The notes under the pieces: model-generated
Told to the model about the DNA's origin: nothing
The model's input: only the letters and a program-made list of their open reading frames with translations
Databases searched by the model: none
Program-made: the position numbers and the translations under genes
In this document: positions 1-9,069 of the stretch, one piece after another
How the letters are laid out: each line of letters begins with the position of its first letter
How positions within the stretch are numbered: the stretch's first letter is position 1
Source of the DNA: Desulfobacterales bacterium
Lineage (GTDB): Bacteria > Desulfobacterota > Desulfobacteria > Desulfobacterales > JAFDDL01
Assembly: GCA_034003325.1 (NCBI GenBank)
Contig: JAVEYW010000004.1
Span: 186,001 to 250,000, forward strand
Direction: 5' to 3'
Length of the DNA stretch: 64,000 nucleotides

Positions 1-1
1 G

Positions 2-1663
2 GGAAAGACCTATGCCGAAATTGCAAAATTATATATTAAAAAGAATGACTTGACCAAAGCAACCGAATTCGCGGAAATCGCCTATCGCAACCTATCCGAA
101 ATCGACAATACCCTTTTTCCTCCGCAACTATCGTTTTTGATTACGAAAAAAACCATTGAACACCACAAGGAAGAGGGCATCAGAGCCCTTGAAAATGCGA
201 TTGACTGTCTACCGGATTTCGAAAAATACATCGGTCAGGTGGTAACCATTCTGACCGATATGTTCGGTGCGGAACGGACCGCCATTCTCCTGGCAAAAAG
301 AGACATGCCGAAATCCCTAAGCGTTGTGGCAACCCGCAATTTCACGGCGGAAGAAGTCGAGCGGCTCGGAATGGACGAGTTGCAATCCCTCTTTTTATCA
401 CTGGTTCAAAACGGTCCCGTCGTCATCATCGACCAGCAAAAGACAACCAAATTTACTCAATTGGCGCAACACCATATCACCTCCAAATCCATCGCCTTAA
501 CCCCCATCACCTCGAATCGAACGGTAATCGGATTGATATACATCGACAACCGGCTGCTGAAAGGCATCTTTACCAAAAGAGACAAAATAACGCTCAAAGC
601 CATTTCCGGTCAAATTTCATTGGCATTAAAAACCAGTGATCTTTATGATAAATTCGGGAATCTGCATTTCGACATTTCAGACGAGAATCAGAAAATCGCC
701 CTTTTTGAAGAGACCGAATCCGCATTCCCCACCATAATCGGAAAAAGCAAAATACTTAAAGACTTGCTTTTAAAGGTTAAAAAGGTTGGCAGATCCGACA
801 CGACCGTTCTCATATATGGAGAAACCGGGGTTGGAAAGGAATTGATCGCCAAGGCCATTCACCAATACAGCGACCGATCCGACAAGCCGCTCATTTATTT
901 TAATATATCCGCTCTTTCCGACAACTTGATCGCAGCCGAACTTTTCGGCTACGAAAAAGGTGCCTATACGGGCGCAGTTTCTTCCAAACCCGGGCGGTTC
1001 GAACTGGCCAATGGCGGCACTATCTTTCTGGATGAGATAGGGGAGCTTTCCATGGACTCCCAGGTCAAGCTGCTTCGCGTCTTGCAGGAGGGTAAATTTG
1101 AGCGGGTCGGCAGCAACCAACCCATCTATTCCGATTTCAGAATCATAGCCGCTACAAACAAAGATCTGAATCAAATGATACAAAAAGGGCTGTTCCGCTC
1201 CGACCTGTATTACCGCATCAGCAGCTTCCCTTTGGAAATCCCGCCGTTGCGAGAGAGAAAAGAAGATATTCCCTATCTCATCACTTATTTTATGAAAAAA
1301 TACGCGCTCAAAAATAAAAAGAGCATCAAAAAAATATTTACGCATGACATGGAAAAACTTCAGGCTTATGCCTGGCCCGGCAATATTCGGGAATTGGAGC
1401 ACCTGATTGAGCGGGCCGTCATCATCTCTACCGGCGAGTATCTGATCATACCGGATTTTCTGCCCGATTATGGCGGGGACAACTCGCTTCCAAATGAAAA
1501 CCGGGAGGGTTTTCTGCCCCTGGAAGACATTCAGCGGCGGCATATTCTCAGAGTATTAGAACATACAAAAGGAAAAATCAGGGGTGAGGACGGCGCCGCC
1601 AAAATCCTCGGATTGAAACCAACGACGCTTGAATTCCGCATTAAACAGTTAAATATCAAATAA
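2..1663 (+). CDS. Sigma-54-dependent transcriptional activator, 5' end outside window
   Basis: Enhancer-binding activator of sigma-54 RNA polymerase. The reading frame is open to the left window edge, and the residues before the first possible start (a TTG at 50) align with the middle of the 1048-residue paralogue at 4135-7281, so this is the 3' part of a similar long gene. Visible parts in order: the end of a TPR-like helical region, a GAF domain (about residues 65-200 from the TTG), a complete AAA+ sigma-54 interaction domain with Walker A GETGVGKE, the GAFTGA-loop variant GAYTGA, Walker B-like FLDEIGEL and an arginine-finger region, then a Fis-type helix-turn-helix at the C-terminus ([16 protein letters not shown]). 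The GAF domain probably senses a small effector. With its paralogue it is the obvious candidate activator of the sigma-54 promoter at 16862-16877. The family call is very secure; the target is inferred. Confidence 0.93.
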   Translation, partial: GKTYAEIAKLYIKKNDLTKATEFAEIAYRNLSEIDNTLFPPQLSFLITKKTIEHHKEEGIRALENAIDCLPDFEKYIGQVVTILTDMFGAERTAILLAKRDMPKSLSVVATRNFTAEEVERLGMDELQSLFLSLVQNGPVVIIDQQKTTKFTQLAQHHITSKSIALTPITSNRTVIGLIYIDNRLLKGIFTKRDKITLKAISGQISLALKTSDLYDKFGNLHFDISDENQKIALFEETESAFPTIIGKSKILKDLLLKVKKVGRSDTTVLIYGETGVGKELIAKAIHQYSDRSDKPLIYFNISALSDNLIAAELFGYEKGAYTGAVSSKPGRFELANGGTIFLDEIGELSMDSQVKLLRVLQEGKFERVGSNQPIYSDFRIIAATNKDLNQMIQKGLFRSDLYYRISSFPLEIPPLRERKEDIPYLITYFMKKYALKNKKSIKKIFTHDMEKLQAYAWPGNIRELEHLIERAVIISTGEYLIIPDFLPDYGGDNSLPNENREGFLPLEDIQRRHILRVLEHTKGKIRGEDGAAKILGLKPTTLEFRIKQLNIK

Positions 1664-1692
1664 TGATGAACTTGAAAACAATCTGAATCTCT

Positions 1693-1769
1693 CGCAAAGC
1701 CGCTAAAACCGCAAAGTGAAACACGAATACATTCATAGTGTTTCTCTTGGCGTTCTTGGCGGCTTCGCG
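1693..1769. repeat. Imperfect 77-bp palindrome between convergent genes
   Basis: The left arm (starting cgcaaagccgct) and the reverse complement of the right arm (starting cgcgaagccgcc) match over about 32 bases and both end in gaaacac. The spacer is about 13 bases. It lies between the convergent stop codons at 1663 and 1815, so it may act as a two-way terminator or be a dispersed palindromic element. There is no clear T-run. Confidence 0.55.
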
Positions 1770-1814
1770 TGAAAAATCAGGTGTTACAAACCGGTCGGCA
1801 TTGAATCAACCCGT

Positions 1815-2603
1815 TTATTTTCCGGTGAAGTTGGGTTTTCGCCGCTCAACAAAGGCAGAGAGCCCTTCCCAGGCGTCATCCGTGGCCGCAACCCGCGTCA
1901 GCCCCAGCGACTCGTCTTCAAGCTGACTTTCGACCGAGTTTCGATACGCCGTCATCATCAGTTTTTTAAGTTGCCCATAAGCGCGAGTCGGCCCCTGGGC
2001 GAGCCGACGTGCCGTCTTTTCCGCCTCGGCAAGTACCTGATCATCAGCCACCACGAAGTCCACCAATCCTGCTTGTTCCGCCTCTTTCGCGCTCAACACC
2101 TCACTTAGCAGTAAAAACCGTCTTGCGCGCGCAATTCCCATTCGCAACGCCAGCCCGCCGGACACCCCGACATCCGTGGAAAAACCGAGCATGGAATAAG
2201 CCGCTCCCAATTTTGCCGATTCGGCGCAATAAACGATGTCCGATCCACCGATCAATCCCATCGACCCACCCATTGCCGTCGCGTGGACCGCCGTAACGAT
2301 CGGCGCATCAAGCCGCCAGAGCCGAGCCATACCGGAATGCGCGTTTTTCGTCCATTCCAATATACCGGCCGGCAAAGCGGCCCGATCCCTGGTAAACATT
2401 TTAATGTCGCCACCCACGCTGAAAAACTTTCCCTTCGCTGAAACCAATATGGCCCGTACACTGTCATCAAGGGTCAATACTTCAGCCACCTCTCCAATCT
2501 CTTTGCAAAAAACGTCGTTGTAAGGGTTCCCCAACTCGGGTTGGTTTAGGGTTAACCGTGCCAAGCCGTCTTCTATTGTCAATTCAATCGTTTGATACCC
2601 CAT
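1815..2603 (-). CDS. Enoyl-CoA hydratase/isomerase family protein (PaaG-like)
   Basis: Crotonase-fold enzyme of 262 residues acting on an acyl-CoA thioester. The start at 2603 follows AAGGAG with good spacing; a longer frame to 2666 lacks this. The oxyanion-hole segments are visible (SVGGDIKMF near residue 65 and TAMGGSMGLIGG near 110). The two glutamates of classical enoyl-CoA hydratase are not present: the first position is in a GGSMGL context and the second is Y in AAYSMLG. An Asp follows in GFSTDVGVSGG, the arrangement of PaaG-type isomerases/hydratases. That points to ring or double-bond isomerisation, or an unusual hydration, rather than ordinary beta-oxidation. The gene is convergent with the upstream activator and divergent from the amidohydrolase. 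Substrate unknown; the nearby aryl-CoA reductase makes a cyclic CoA ester plausible. Confidence 0.88.
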   Translation of the reverse strand: MGYQTIELTIEDGLARLTLNQPELGNPYNDVFCKEIGEVAEVLTLDDSVRAILVSAKGKFFSVGGDIKMFTRDRAALPAGILEWTKNAHSGMARLWRLDAPIVTAVHATAMGGSMGLIGGSDIVYCAESAKLGAAYSMLGFSTDVGVSGGLALRMGIARARRFLLLSEVLSAKEAEQAGLVDFVVADDQVLAEAEKTARRLAQGPTRAYGQLKKLMMTAYRNSVESQLEDESLGLTRVAATDDAWEGLSAFVERRKPNFTGK

Positions 2604-3262
2604 TCGGTTCTCCTTTTTGTTTAATAAAAAATAGTTATGCGATGAACTGCCTTCCACCGGTTTCAAAAGCCAACCCTCAACGCCATAGGCTCAACGCCGA
2701 AAATTTTGATGATAGCCAGCCTAAAAAAAAATATCCAGAAAAAAAGCGCCTCTCCTTTACAATTTTGGCCCATTGCGCCCGGGCCAACCCCTATGAGTCC
2801 TATCGCGTCTTCCAGGTGAGTGAAATGGGTCCCCCCAACACAGTGGCCATGTCATTATCCAATATTTCGTAGATAGCACCGGCTTCTGTATCTTTTTTTG
2901 GGTAAATGAGCGACCGACAAATTCATGAATCCGTTCCGGTTAGCTCGCAAAATTTAACTTCAGGATTTCGTTCCGACAGCGACAGTAGAGGTTCCTTCCG
3001 ACATCGCCCCTTTGTTTTTTCCCAGAAAGCGGTGAGTTAAACCAACACAGGTATATTTTTTGCATTCATTTGGGCGTTATGGTATTGGTAACCACTGAGT
3101 CGGCTGATCAAAGTGAGACTTTGAATTTCAACGGTTGATCGATCCATAAAATATCAACGAAAAAAACGAACAGATCTTCCATCACGCCCCAGATGCTAAC
3201 TTTCATGTTATAACGAATGGGTCTAAATCGTTTTTAATTTTCGAAATGAGGTATTGCCCCCA
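2604..3262. other. Long divergent intergenic region, no gene seen
   Basis: About 660 bases between the divergent starts of the crotonase and amidohydrolase genes. Short frames here have no ribosome binding site or recognisable product. The region must hold both promoters, but I found no convincing -24/-12 or -35/-10 pair. Confidence 0.5.
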
Positions 3263-4105
3263 ATGAAATACTACGATGCGCATGTTCATATTCATACGCT
3301 TTCCATGAATATTCTCGACGGTCTTTATGAGATACAACGAAATGATATCATGGGATTTGTGGCACTTATTTACCCCGATTATCCCAACGATCTGTCCATC
3401 GTCCAGAAAATGTTTCCCTCTTTCTTTCATGACCACATTTCTCATGAAAACTTTGCCACCGAAAAAGAGTTTTTACCCCTCGCCGCCAAAGTAACCAATC
3501 TGGAAATCCTTCCATATATCGACACCCGATTCGTTGAAACGGATGCGGACGCAACGATTAAAAAATACCGGGAAGCCGGATGGAAAGGGTTGAAAATCAT
3601 TTATGTGCCCGAGGAATGCCCTGTCCTCAATATCGGTGGAATGGCGCAAGCCTTTGGACGCAGCATGAAAGCCTCTGAAAAACATGTGTCCTCACAAATC
3701 GAGACCGCCTCAAAACTCGGCATGCCCGTGCTGCTTCACGCTGACCTTCGACGGTATGCCGATTTTGCCGCGGAACAGATTGAAACATATCCGGGAACCA
3801 ATTTCAACATTGCTCACTTTGGTTTTTCTAGACGTGAGATCACCCGTTTTTTAGATAATTACCCCAATTGTTATAGCGACTCGTCTTCTCTGACGCCCTA
3901 CTTCAAAAAGGAACCGAAAAATTATCGCGACTTCATATCCCATTACCAAGATAAAGTTTTATTCGGCAGCGATGCTTTATTTTGTTACCCGGGAACGCTT
4001 TTAACGGAAAAAAATGCGATGCTTGACCTTGTTGAGGAACCAGAAGTTCGAAAGAAGATATTCGTTGAAAACTATCGTCGTTTTCATCATCACGATAGCT
4101 GTTAA
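3263..4105 (+). CDS. Amidohydrolase-2 family metal-dependent TIM-barrel protein
   Basis: A 280-residue protein of the amidohydrolase_2 superfamily, which includes non-oxidative aromatic acid decarboxylases and lactone or ring hydrolases. Visible metal-site motifs are the N-terminal DAHVHIH, a strand ending LLHADL near residue 165, NIAHFG near 185 and the late FGSDALF near 240, the expected order HxH...H...H...D. The ATG at 3263 is preferred over the TTG at 3254 because GAGG lies about 11 bases upstream of the ATG but only 2 bases before the TTG. The next gene, an activator, starts about 30 bp downstream on the same strand, so the two may be co-transcribed. The substrate cannot be read from the sequence; the neighbouring aryl-CoA genes suggest a cyclic acid or CoA-ester product. 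Confidence 0.87.
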   Translation: MKYYDAHVHIHTLSMNILDGLYEIQRNDIMGFVALIYPDYPNDLSIVQKMFPSFFHDHISHENFATEKEFLPLAAKVTNLEILPYIDTRFVETDADATIKKYREAGWKGLKIIYVPEECPVLNIGGMAQAFGRSMKASEKHVSSQIETASKLGMPVLLHADLRRYADFAAEQIETYPGTNFNIAHFGFSRREITRFLDNYPNCYSDSSSLTPYFKKEPKNYRDFISHYQDKVLFGSDALFCYPGTLLTEKNAMLDLVEEPEVRKKIFVENYRRFHHHDSC

Positions 4106-4134
4106 CATTATTTTAGCCAATCGGAGACATGGTT

Positions 4135-7100
4135 ATGACCAGTGGTAAATTGCAATCTTTTTTTCAAGGATTAGATGAACTGGAGAAAGACGTGTTGCAT
4201 TTGGCCACTCTTTTCGGCGAAACTTTTTCCTTGGACAATATTCTTGAAAATATCGACATCAAACCATCTCGGTTACTGACGTTGATAGATGAAATGATCG
4301 ATCTTGGCATCATCACAAACACCTCCACAAGCATCAAGGGGTCCTTTTCCTTTGTGCATATGGCGTTTTTATCCCTCATCATCAACGCCATACCGGATGA
4401 TAAACGAAAATTACATATTGATAAAATCGCAGCTTTCCTGGAGCGCAACCTGCAAAGCAGCAAGGAAAGTGCCATCGCCCTGTCCAATCTTTATATCGAG
4501 TGCAACAGAAAATACAATAAACTTGATTACCTGCAAAAGGCCGCCGATTTGCTGGTATCGGTCCATATGGCAGAAAAAGCCATTCCGCTCTACGAAAAAA
4601 TTATCGAATCGTTATTGGTGCCGACCCGTGATGAGCAGGAAACCCCTATACTGATTGAATCCTTGGTCAGTTATGCGATGCTGGTGGTTTATATTCAACC
4701 CAAGCATAACTTGCGTTCGATCATTACCGAGGTCCTTTCCATCGCCATTGAAACAGGAAACCAAAAGGCTGAGGCCATCCTTGAACTGTGCCTTGGTATT
4801 CTGTTTCAACGGAAGGGCAAAAGTGAAGAATCCATTCTTCATTGTGAAAAAGGATGGGGAATCGCACAAAAATCAAACGATATCGAGCTGAAAAAAACCG
4901 CCTCAAAACTTCTGGCGCTATCTCTTTTCTACCGCGGAAAAATGACCGATGTCATTCAGATCTACGAAGAAGAGATCGGAAACATTGAAATCATATCCAG
5001 CGACTTGAATGAAACATGGTGCTGTCTCAGGCTGGCCTGGTGCTATGGGATTGCCGGCCGAATCGGAAGGGGGCTGGGGCTGGCACATGCGGTTATGGAA
5101 AGGGCCAAATTAAAAGGATTCCCGCAAACGGAGTCCTTTGCCCATGGTGTCATCGCCCTCATCCTCCTGGAGGCCCGACGCCTCAAAGACGCGCAACCCC
5201 ACATTGATGCCGCCATAGAAATCTGCGAGCGAATCAACGGCGATTTTATTCTGTTTATGATGAAACCGTGCAAGGCCTATATTAATTACGTCAATGGGGA
5301 TTTAAAAGATATACGGGAGTTGGTCAGCTCCGGGCTATCTTACATCAAGGACAGATCCCTTCATTACCCCTGTCCGTGGTTTCTCGAAGTCTTGTTCGCC
5401 TTTGAAAAATTTAAATGGAAAGCGATCGAAGGATATGCATTTAAGTCCGTCATTAACAGACTGATCAAGTGGCCCGATATTTATATGCAAGGGGCCGCCT
5501 TCCGATACTTGGCGGAGTCTATCCCTTTTTCCGAAGAAACAGAAAAGGAAATCGAGCAACTTTTGCTGAAAAGCGATGCGCTTCTCCGTGAGGCCGGCGC
5601 TTGGGTCGAATCGGGAAGGGCACAGATTGAACTCGCGAAATTTTATGTCAACACCAAGAATATCTCAAAAGCCAGAAAATTCGCCAAGAGCGCCTATCGT
5701 GTCTTGACGGAAATTGACGACGCGCTTTTCCCCTCACACATGGGCAATTTAATCCCTCGAAAATTCAAAGACAGCATCAAGGATCATGGGTTATCAGAAC
5801 TGCTGACGGCCATCGACCTTCTGCCCGACACGGATAAATATCTGGGTCGGGTGGTAACCATTTTGACCGATCTATTCGGCGCCGAGAGAGCCGCCGTTGT
5901 GCTGTTACCCGGGCAAACCCAAAACAGATCCTTTAATTTTATTGCAACCCGTAACTTTACACCCGAGGAAATAGAACAGTTCCAAGATCATGCCATACAG
6001 GACCTCGTGTTGACGGCGGTCGCCAAAAAAGATTTTATACTGCTTTCGGACCGCGACGATAATAACCTGATTACCGATTTAAGAAAAAACGGAATTTATA
6101 TTCGATCGCTGGCCCTTGTCCCCTTGATATTTGATAACGATATCGCCGGCCTTGTTTATCTGGACAATCGGCTGTTATCAGGCATTCTTTCCAAAAATGA
6201 TGTTCAAGTCCTTAAAAATATCGCGATTCAACTTAGTATCGTTTTAAAATCCTTAGATATTTATTCATCCGCACATGAATTCTCCAGGCCGGTTACCGAT
6301 CATTTCAGCTCGGCGGAGTCATCGGAAAATTTTGAGCTTACCTCGCCACTGATTATCGGAAAAAGCAAAGTGATTCACGATGTGCTGGTTGATGTCAAAA
6401 AGGTGGCGGGCACGGACTCAACGGTTCTCATTTATGGGGAAACCGGTGTGGGAAAAGAATTGATCGCGCACGCCGTTTATCAATATAGCAGAAGAAATAA
6501 GAAGCCCTTTATCATCGTCAATGTCTCCGCACTGACAACCAGTATCATCGAAAGCGAGTTGTTCGGTTATGAAAAAGGTGCCTTTACCGGCGCCGTCGGA
6601 TCCAAACCGGGCCGGTTTGAATTGGCCAATGGGGGAACCCTCTTTCTGGATGAAATCGGGGATCTTACGCTGGATGCGCAGGTAAAGCTGCTTCGCGTGC
6701 TGCAAGAAGGCGAATTTGAACGCGTTGGCGGCAATCGCACCATTGTCACTGAATTTCGACTGATTGCGGCTACCAATAAAAACCTGTACGACATGGTGAC
6801 CAAGGGGGAATTTCGCTCCGATTTATATTATCGGATCAACAGCTTCCCCATCAAAGTGCCGCCATTACGGGAAAGAAAGGAAGATATACCGGCATTGGCG
6901 CTTCATTTTATGAATAAATTCGCGACAAAAAACAAGAAAGACATTAAGAGTATTCCGAATTCAGAAATGGAAAAGCTCATGCGCTATCCGTGGTATGGAA
7001 ATGTGCGTGAACTGGAGCATGTTATTGAAAAAGCGGTGGTGTTATCAGACGATGAGAAGCTTAGCATCAGTGATTTATTGCCATCCCATTCCGGGATGCC

Positions 7101-7281
7101 GATGGCGTATGGCGCACCCAATAAGCTTGCGCCGTTAGAAGAAATCGAGCGGGAGCATATGATAAAAGTTCTAGATCACACAAAATGGCGAATCAGAGGG
7201 AAAAACGGCGCCGCAAAAATTCTCGGTTTAAAGCCAACCACGATGGAATTCAGAATGAAAAAACTCGGCATCAACAAATAA
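4135..7281 (+). CDS. Large sigma-54-dependent activator with TPR and GAF domains
   Basis: A 1048-residue one-component activator. Order: a winged-helix-like/helical N-terminal segment (about 1-110), a long helical region with MalT-like TPR repeats (about 130-530), GAF (about 560-710), AAA+ sigma-54 interaction domain (about 745-970, with [14 protein letters not shown] and FLDEIGDL) and a C-terminal Fis helix-turn-helix ([18 protein letters not shown]). There is no receiver domain, so it is not a classical response regulator; the GAF and TPR parts are the likely sensors. ATG 4135 is chosen because GGAGA lies at proper spacing, while ATG 4129 is too close. It is clearly paralogous to the partial gene at the window start over TPR end, GAF, AAA+ and HTH. 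Probable local target: the aryl-CoA reductase operon (inference). Confidence 0.94.
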   Translation: MTSGKLQSFFQGLDELEKDVLHLATLFGETFSLDNILENIDIKPSRLLTLIDEMIDLGIITNTSTSIKGSFSFVHMAFLSLIINAIPDDKRKLHIDKIAAFLERNLQSSKESAIALSNLYIECNRKYNKLDYLQKAADLLVSVHMAEKAIPLYEKIIESLLVPTRDEQETPILIESLVSYAMLVVYIQPKHNLRSIITEVLSIAIETGNQKAEAILELCLGILFQRKGKSEESILHCEKGWGIAQKSNDIELKKTASKLLALSLFYRGKMTDVIQIYEEEIGNIEIISSDLNETWCCLRLAWCYGIAGRIGRGLGLAHAVMERAKLKGFPQTESFAHGVIALILLEARRLKDAQPHIDAAIEICERINGDFILFMMKPCKAYINYVNGDLKDIRELVSSGLSYIKDRSLHYPCPWFLEVLFAFEKFKWKAIEGYAFKSVINRLIKWPDIYMQGAAFRYLAESIPFSEETEKEIEQLLLKSDALLREAGAWVESGRAQIELAKFYVNTKNISKARKFAKSAYRVLTEIDDALFPSHMGNLIPRKFKDSIKDHGLSELLTAIDLLPDTDKYLGRVVTILTDLFGAERAAVVLLPGQTQNRSFNFIATRNFTPEEIEQFQDHAIQDLVLTAVAKKDFILLSDRDDNNLITDLRKNGIYIRSLALVPLIFDNDIAGLVYLDNRLLSGILSKNDVQVLKNIAIQLSIVLKSLDIYSSAHEFSRPVTDHFSSAESSENFELTSPLIIGKSKVIHDVLVDVKKVAGTDSTVLIYGETGVGKELIAHAVYQYSRRNKKPFIIVNVSALTTSIIESELFGYEKGAFTGAVGSKPGRFELANGGTLFLDEIGDLTLDAQVKLLRVLQEGEFERVGGNRTIVTEFRLIAATNKNLYDMVTKGEFRSDLYYRINSFPIKVPPLRERKEDIPALALHFMNKFATKNKKDIKSIPNSEMEKLMRYPWYGNVRELEHVIEKAVVLSDDEKLSISDLLPSHSGMPMAYGAPNKLAPLEEIEREHMIKVLDHTKWRIRGKNGAAKILGLKPTTMEFRMKKLGINK

Positions 7282-7360
7282 CCGCGGCAACATGCTCGCC
7301 AAATCAGTTGCAACCATCGTTCTTGCGGCTATTGCCATTTTCCCTCTAATACATCCTATT

Positions 7361-7873
7361 TCAGCCGGCCGGCAGCGGCTCTTTGGCGGGGCCGTATGTT
7401 GCCATCAGCGTTGCGCTTGTGATCGTGACCGGCAACACCGTCTTAACAAACTCAACATAATCGGCGTTTTCAGGTATATCCAACGCCGTCTTCAGCGCAT
7501 ATAACGTAAACACATATCGATGCGAACGGTCCGGGGGCCAAGGGCCGGCATAATGATTTTTATGGTGTGGGCTGCCGAAGGTTACAAAATCACTGTTCAG
7601 TTCTTTGGCGCCCGAAGGCATCTTACCGCCGGGGCTTGCCCCTTCTGGTAACCCCGTTTCATTCGGAGAAATATTATAAACCATCCAATGAGCAAAAACG
7701 CGTGGAAATTGGAATTGTTCGGGCACGTCCGGATCCGTTACGGCAAGCGCCAAGCTTTTTGTCCCTTCGGGCACATCATTCCAATTAAGGGGGGGGGAAA
7801 TCATACTTCTTTCCGCATATTTCTCGGGGAGTACACCCCCATCCTCAAAAGCGGTCGATTTCAGTGTAAACAT
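7361..7873 (-). CDS. YbhB/YbcL family PEBP-like protein
   Basis: A 170-residue phosphatidylethanolamine-binding-protein-like (Raf kinase inhibitor-like) protein. Diagnostic features are the N-terminal ISPPLNW segment, the ALAVTDPDVP strand, HWMVYNI and the ligand-pocket region with YAGPWPP...HRYVFTLYAL. No signal peptide is seen, so it is probably cytoplasmic. GGAGG precedes the ATG. The small-ligand-binding role in bacteria is poorly defined. It is convergent with the upstream activator and has no obvious functional tie to the neighbours. A nine-base G run in the gene is read through without a frameshift. Confidence 0.93.
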   Translation of the reverse strand: MFTLKSTAFEDGGVLPEKYAERSMISPPLNWNDVPEGTKSLALAVTDPDVPEQFQFPRVFAHWMVYNISPNETGLPEGASPGGKMPSGAKELNSDFVTFGSPHHKNHYAGPWPPDRSHRYVFTLYALKTALDIPENADYVEFVKTVLPVTITSATLMATYGPAKEPLPAG

Positions 7874-8008
7874 ATGCTTATCTTCCTCCTCTCTGTAGTT
7901 TGCAGGGCCAAAATACCTGTGGGACCGATTGCATCGCGACGGTTCACAATCTATTTTTAACCGCTGAGCCCATCGGCCGGGCCTTGTCCCTAAGGTATCC
8001 CTCTTGTT

Positions 8009-8539
8009 TTATTGATCGATCCCTTTGAAGATGGCGTTTTCATCTTCAAACATGCGCTTAAACTTTTCCTTGGCGTTTTCTCTCATCTTATCGGCCTGTT
8101 CCTGGCTTAACCCGTTTCCGGATATCCAGCTTTCAAGCAGACGCCCCCCGGGCTGCCACATCGCAACGGTTTCACGTTCAAAAATCCAGGCCCTGTTTTC
8201 ATTCTCAACCCCCTGAGACAAGAGAATCTTCCAAACTGCCTCTTTTTTTTCGACGTGGCAAAAAATACACATCACGCATTTGCCGAGCCCGAATTCCGCA
8301 ATCGGTTTCCGGTCATATTTAATCGCCGGAATCACCTTTTGTTCGACGAAAGGATCGAGATTTTCAACCAGGGCATCGAATTCTTCTCGTGTTCCAAAAA
8401 GAATCCATTTTCCCCAGCTATCTAGGTATTCCCTGTTGGTCAGCGGAGTGCCGTTAAAGTTGATATAATTGTATTCCATATGGACATGCGCCCACGGCAA
8501 TACAAAAATGAAATGAGATTCCGGCCGGTCGATGATCAT
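8009..8539 (-). CDS. Unrecognised protein with CxxCxxC motif
   Basis: A 176-residue soluble protein that I do not recognise. The middle contains GKCVMCIFCHVEKKEAVW, a CxxCxxCH cluster that could bind a metal or act in redox chemistry. The C-terminal third is highly charged and helical (KMRENAKEKFKRMFEDEN). The N-terminal part is aromatic-rich (FVLPWAHVHMEYNYINF). It starts 8 bases after the stop of the MoaD/ThiS-like gene, so the two are almost certainly co-expressed, downstream of the MaoC-type hydratase. No clear Shine-Dalgarno precedes the ATG, which fits translational coupling. A role with the sulfur-carrier-like neighbour is possible but unproven. Confidence 0.72.
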   Translation of the reverse strand: MIIDRPESHFIFVLPWAHVHMEYNYINFNGTPLTNREYLDSWGKWILFGTREEFDALVENLDPFVEQKVIPAIKYDRKPIAEFGLGKCVMCIFCHVEKKEAVWKILLSQGVENENRAWIFERETVAMWQPGGRLLESWISGNGLSQEQADKMRENAKEKFKRMFEDENAIFKGIDQ

Positions 8540-8547
8540 TGGGGTGA

Positions 8548-8832
8548 TTATCCTCCCGCCAAAAGAGGGATAATATAAACCATATCGCCCGATTTTAATT
8601 CCGTATCAAGATAATTAAGATGCCGGACGTTGTCGCCGTTGATAAATATGATGACATCATCGGATATATTGGGGGGGGTATAGAGGCCGTGCGCTTTAAA
8701 GGCCGGATATTCATCCGATACCATTTTCAACAACTTTTCCAGAGAAGCGCCTTGTTCAATGCTCAAGAAAAGTTTCTCTTTATTCCCCACTAAATCCGAT
8801 AGAGATGGCGCAAGCTTGAGGGTGATTTCCAT
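8548..8832 (-). CDS. MoaD/ThiS family ubiquitin-like small protein
   Basis: A 94-residue beta-grasp protein ending in the diagnostic di-glycine (IPLLAGG), as in the sulfur carriers MoaD and ThiS, where the terminal Gly is adenylated and thiocarboxylated. The core pattern INGDNVRHLNYLDTELKSGDMVYIIP is typical of MoaD-like proteins. The reading frame is open far upstream, but that extension runs through a copy of the interspersed repeat and reads as non-protein, so ATG 8832 is chosen; its ribosome binding site is weak. No MoaE, MoeB or ThiF partner is in the window. It could serve molybdenum or tungsten cofactor synthesis or a pathway-specific sulfur transfer. Confidence 0.83.
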   Translation of the reverse strand: MEITLKLAPSLSDLVGNKEKLFLSIEQGASLEKLLKMVSDEYPAFKAHGLYTPPNISDDVIIFINGDNVRHLNYLDTELKSGDMVYIIPLLAGG

Positions 8833-8908
8833 GGTAACGGCCAATCTTCTTGCAGTGGCACCCATTTTCGTATCGACACGCGGTAATGGGTTCTCAGCGG
8901 CCAACGCC

Positions 8909-8938
8909 CTGTCCGGGGAAGAACGCTTCCCCGGACAG
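8909..8938. other. Perfect 13-bp stem-loop
   Basis: CTGTCCGGGGAAG pairs perfectly with CTTCCCCGGACAG across the 4-base loop AACG. On the plus strand a nine-T run follows after seven bases, which resembles a terminator, yet no plus-strand gene ends here. On the minus strand it sits about 75 bases upstream of the MoaD-like start and may be an RNA processing or attenuation structure. Confidence 0.6.
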
Positions 8939-8970
8939 AACACTGTTTTTTTTTCTCTAATCCAATTAGG

Positions 8971-9069
8971 CCCTTTATCAGAAACATGCTCGAAAAAGCG
9001 TGTATCATTGAAAAAGGTTTTTAGCTGCCAAGCAGCCCAGCCGCCCAACTTCCGGCTTTGCCGGTTTAG
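8971..9069 (+). repeat. Interspersed repeat copy 1 (subfamily A)
   Basis: About 99 bp starting CCCTTTATCAGAAACATG and ending TTCCGGCTTTGCCGG-TTTAGA. It has a left stem-loop around GAAAAAGCGTG and a right CCGGCTTTGCCGG stem-loop. It lies directly 3' of the MaoC-type gene, whose TAA stop overlaps the right terminus. Confidence 0.85.
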
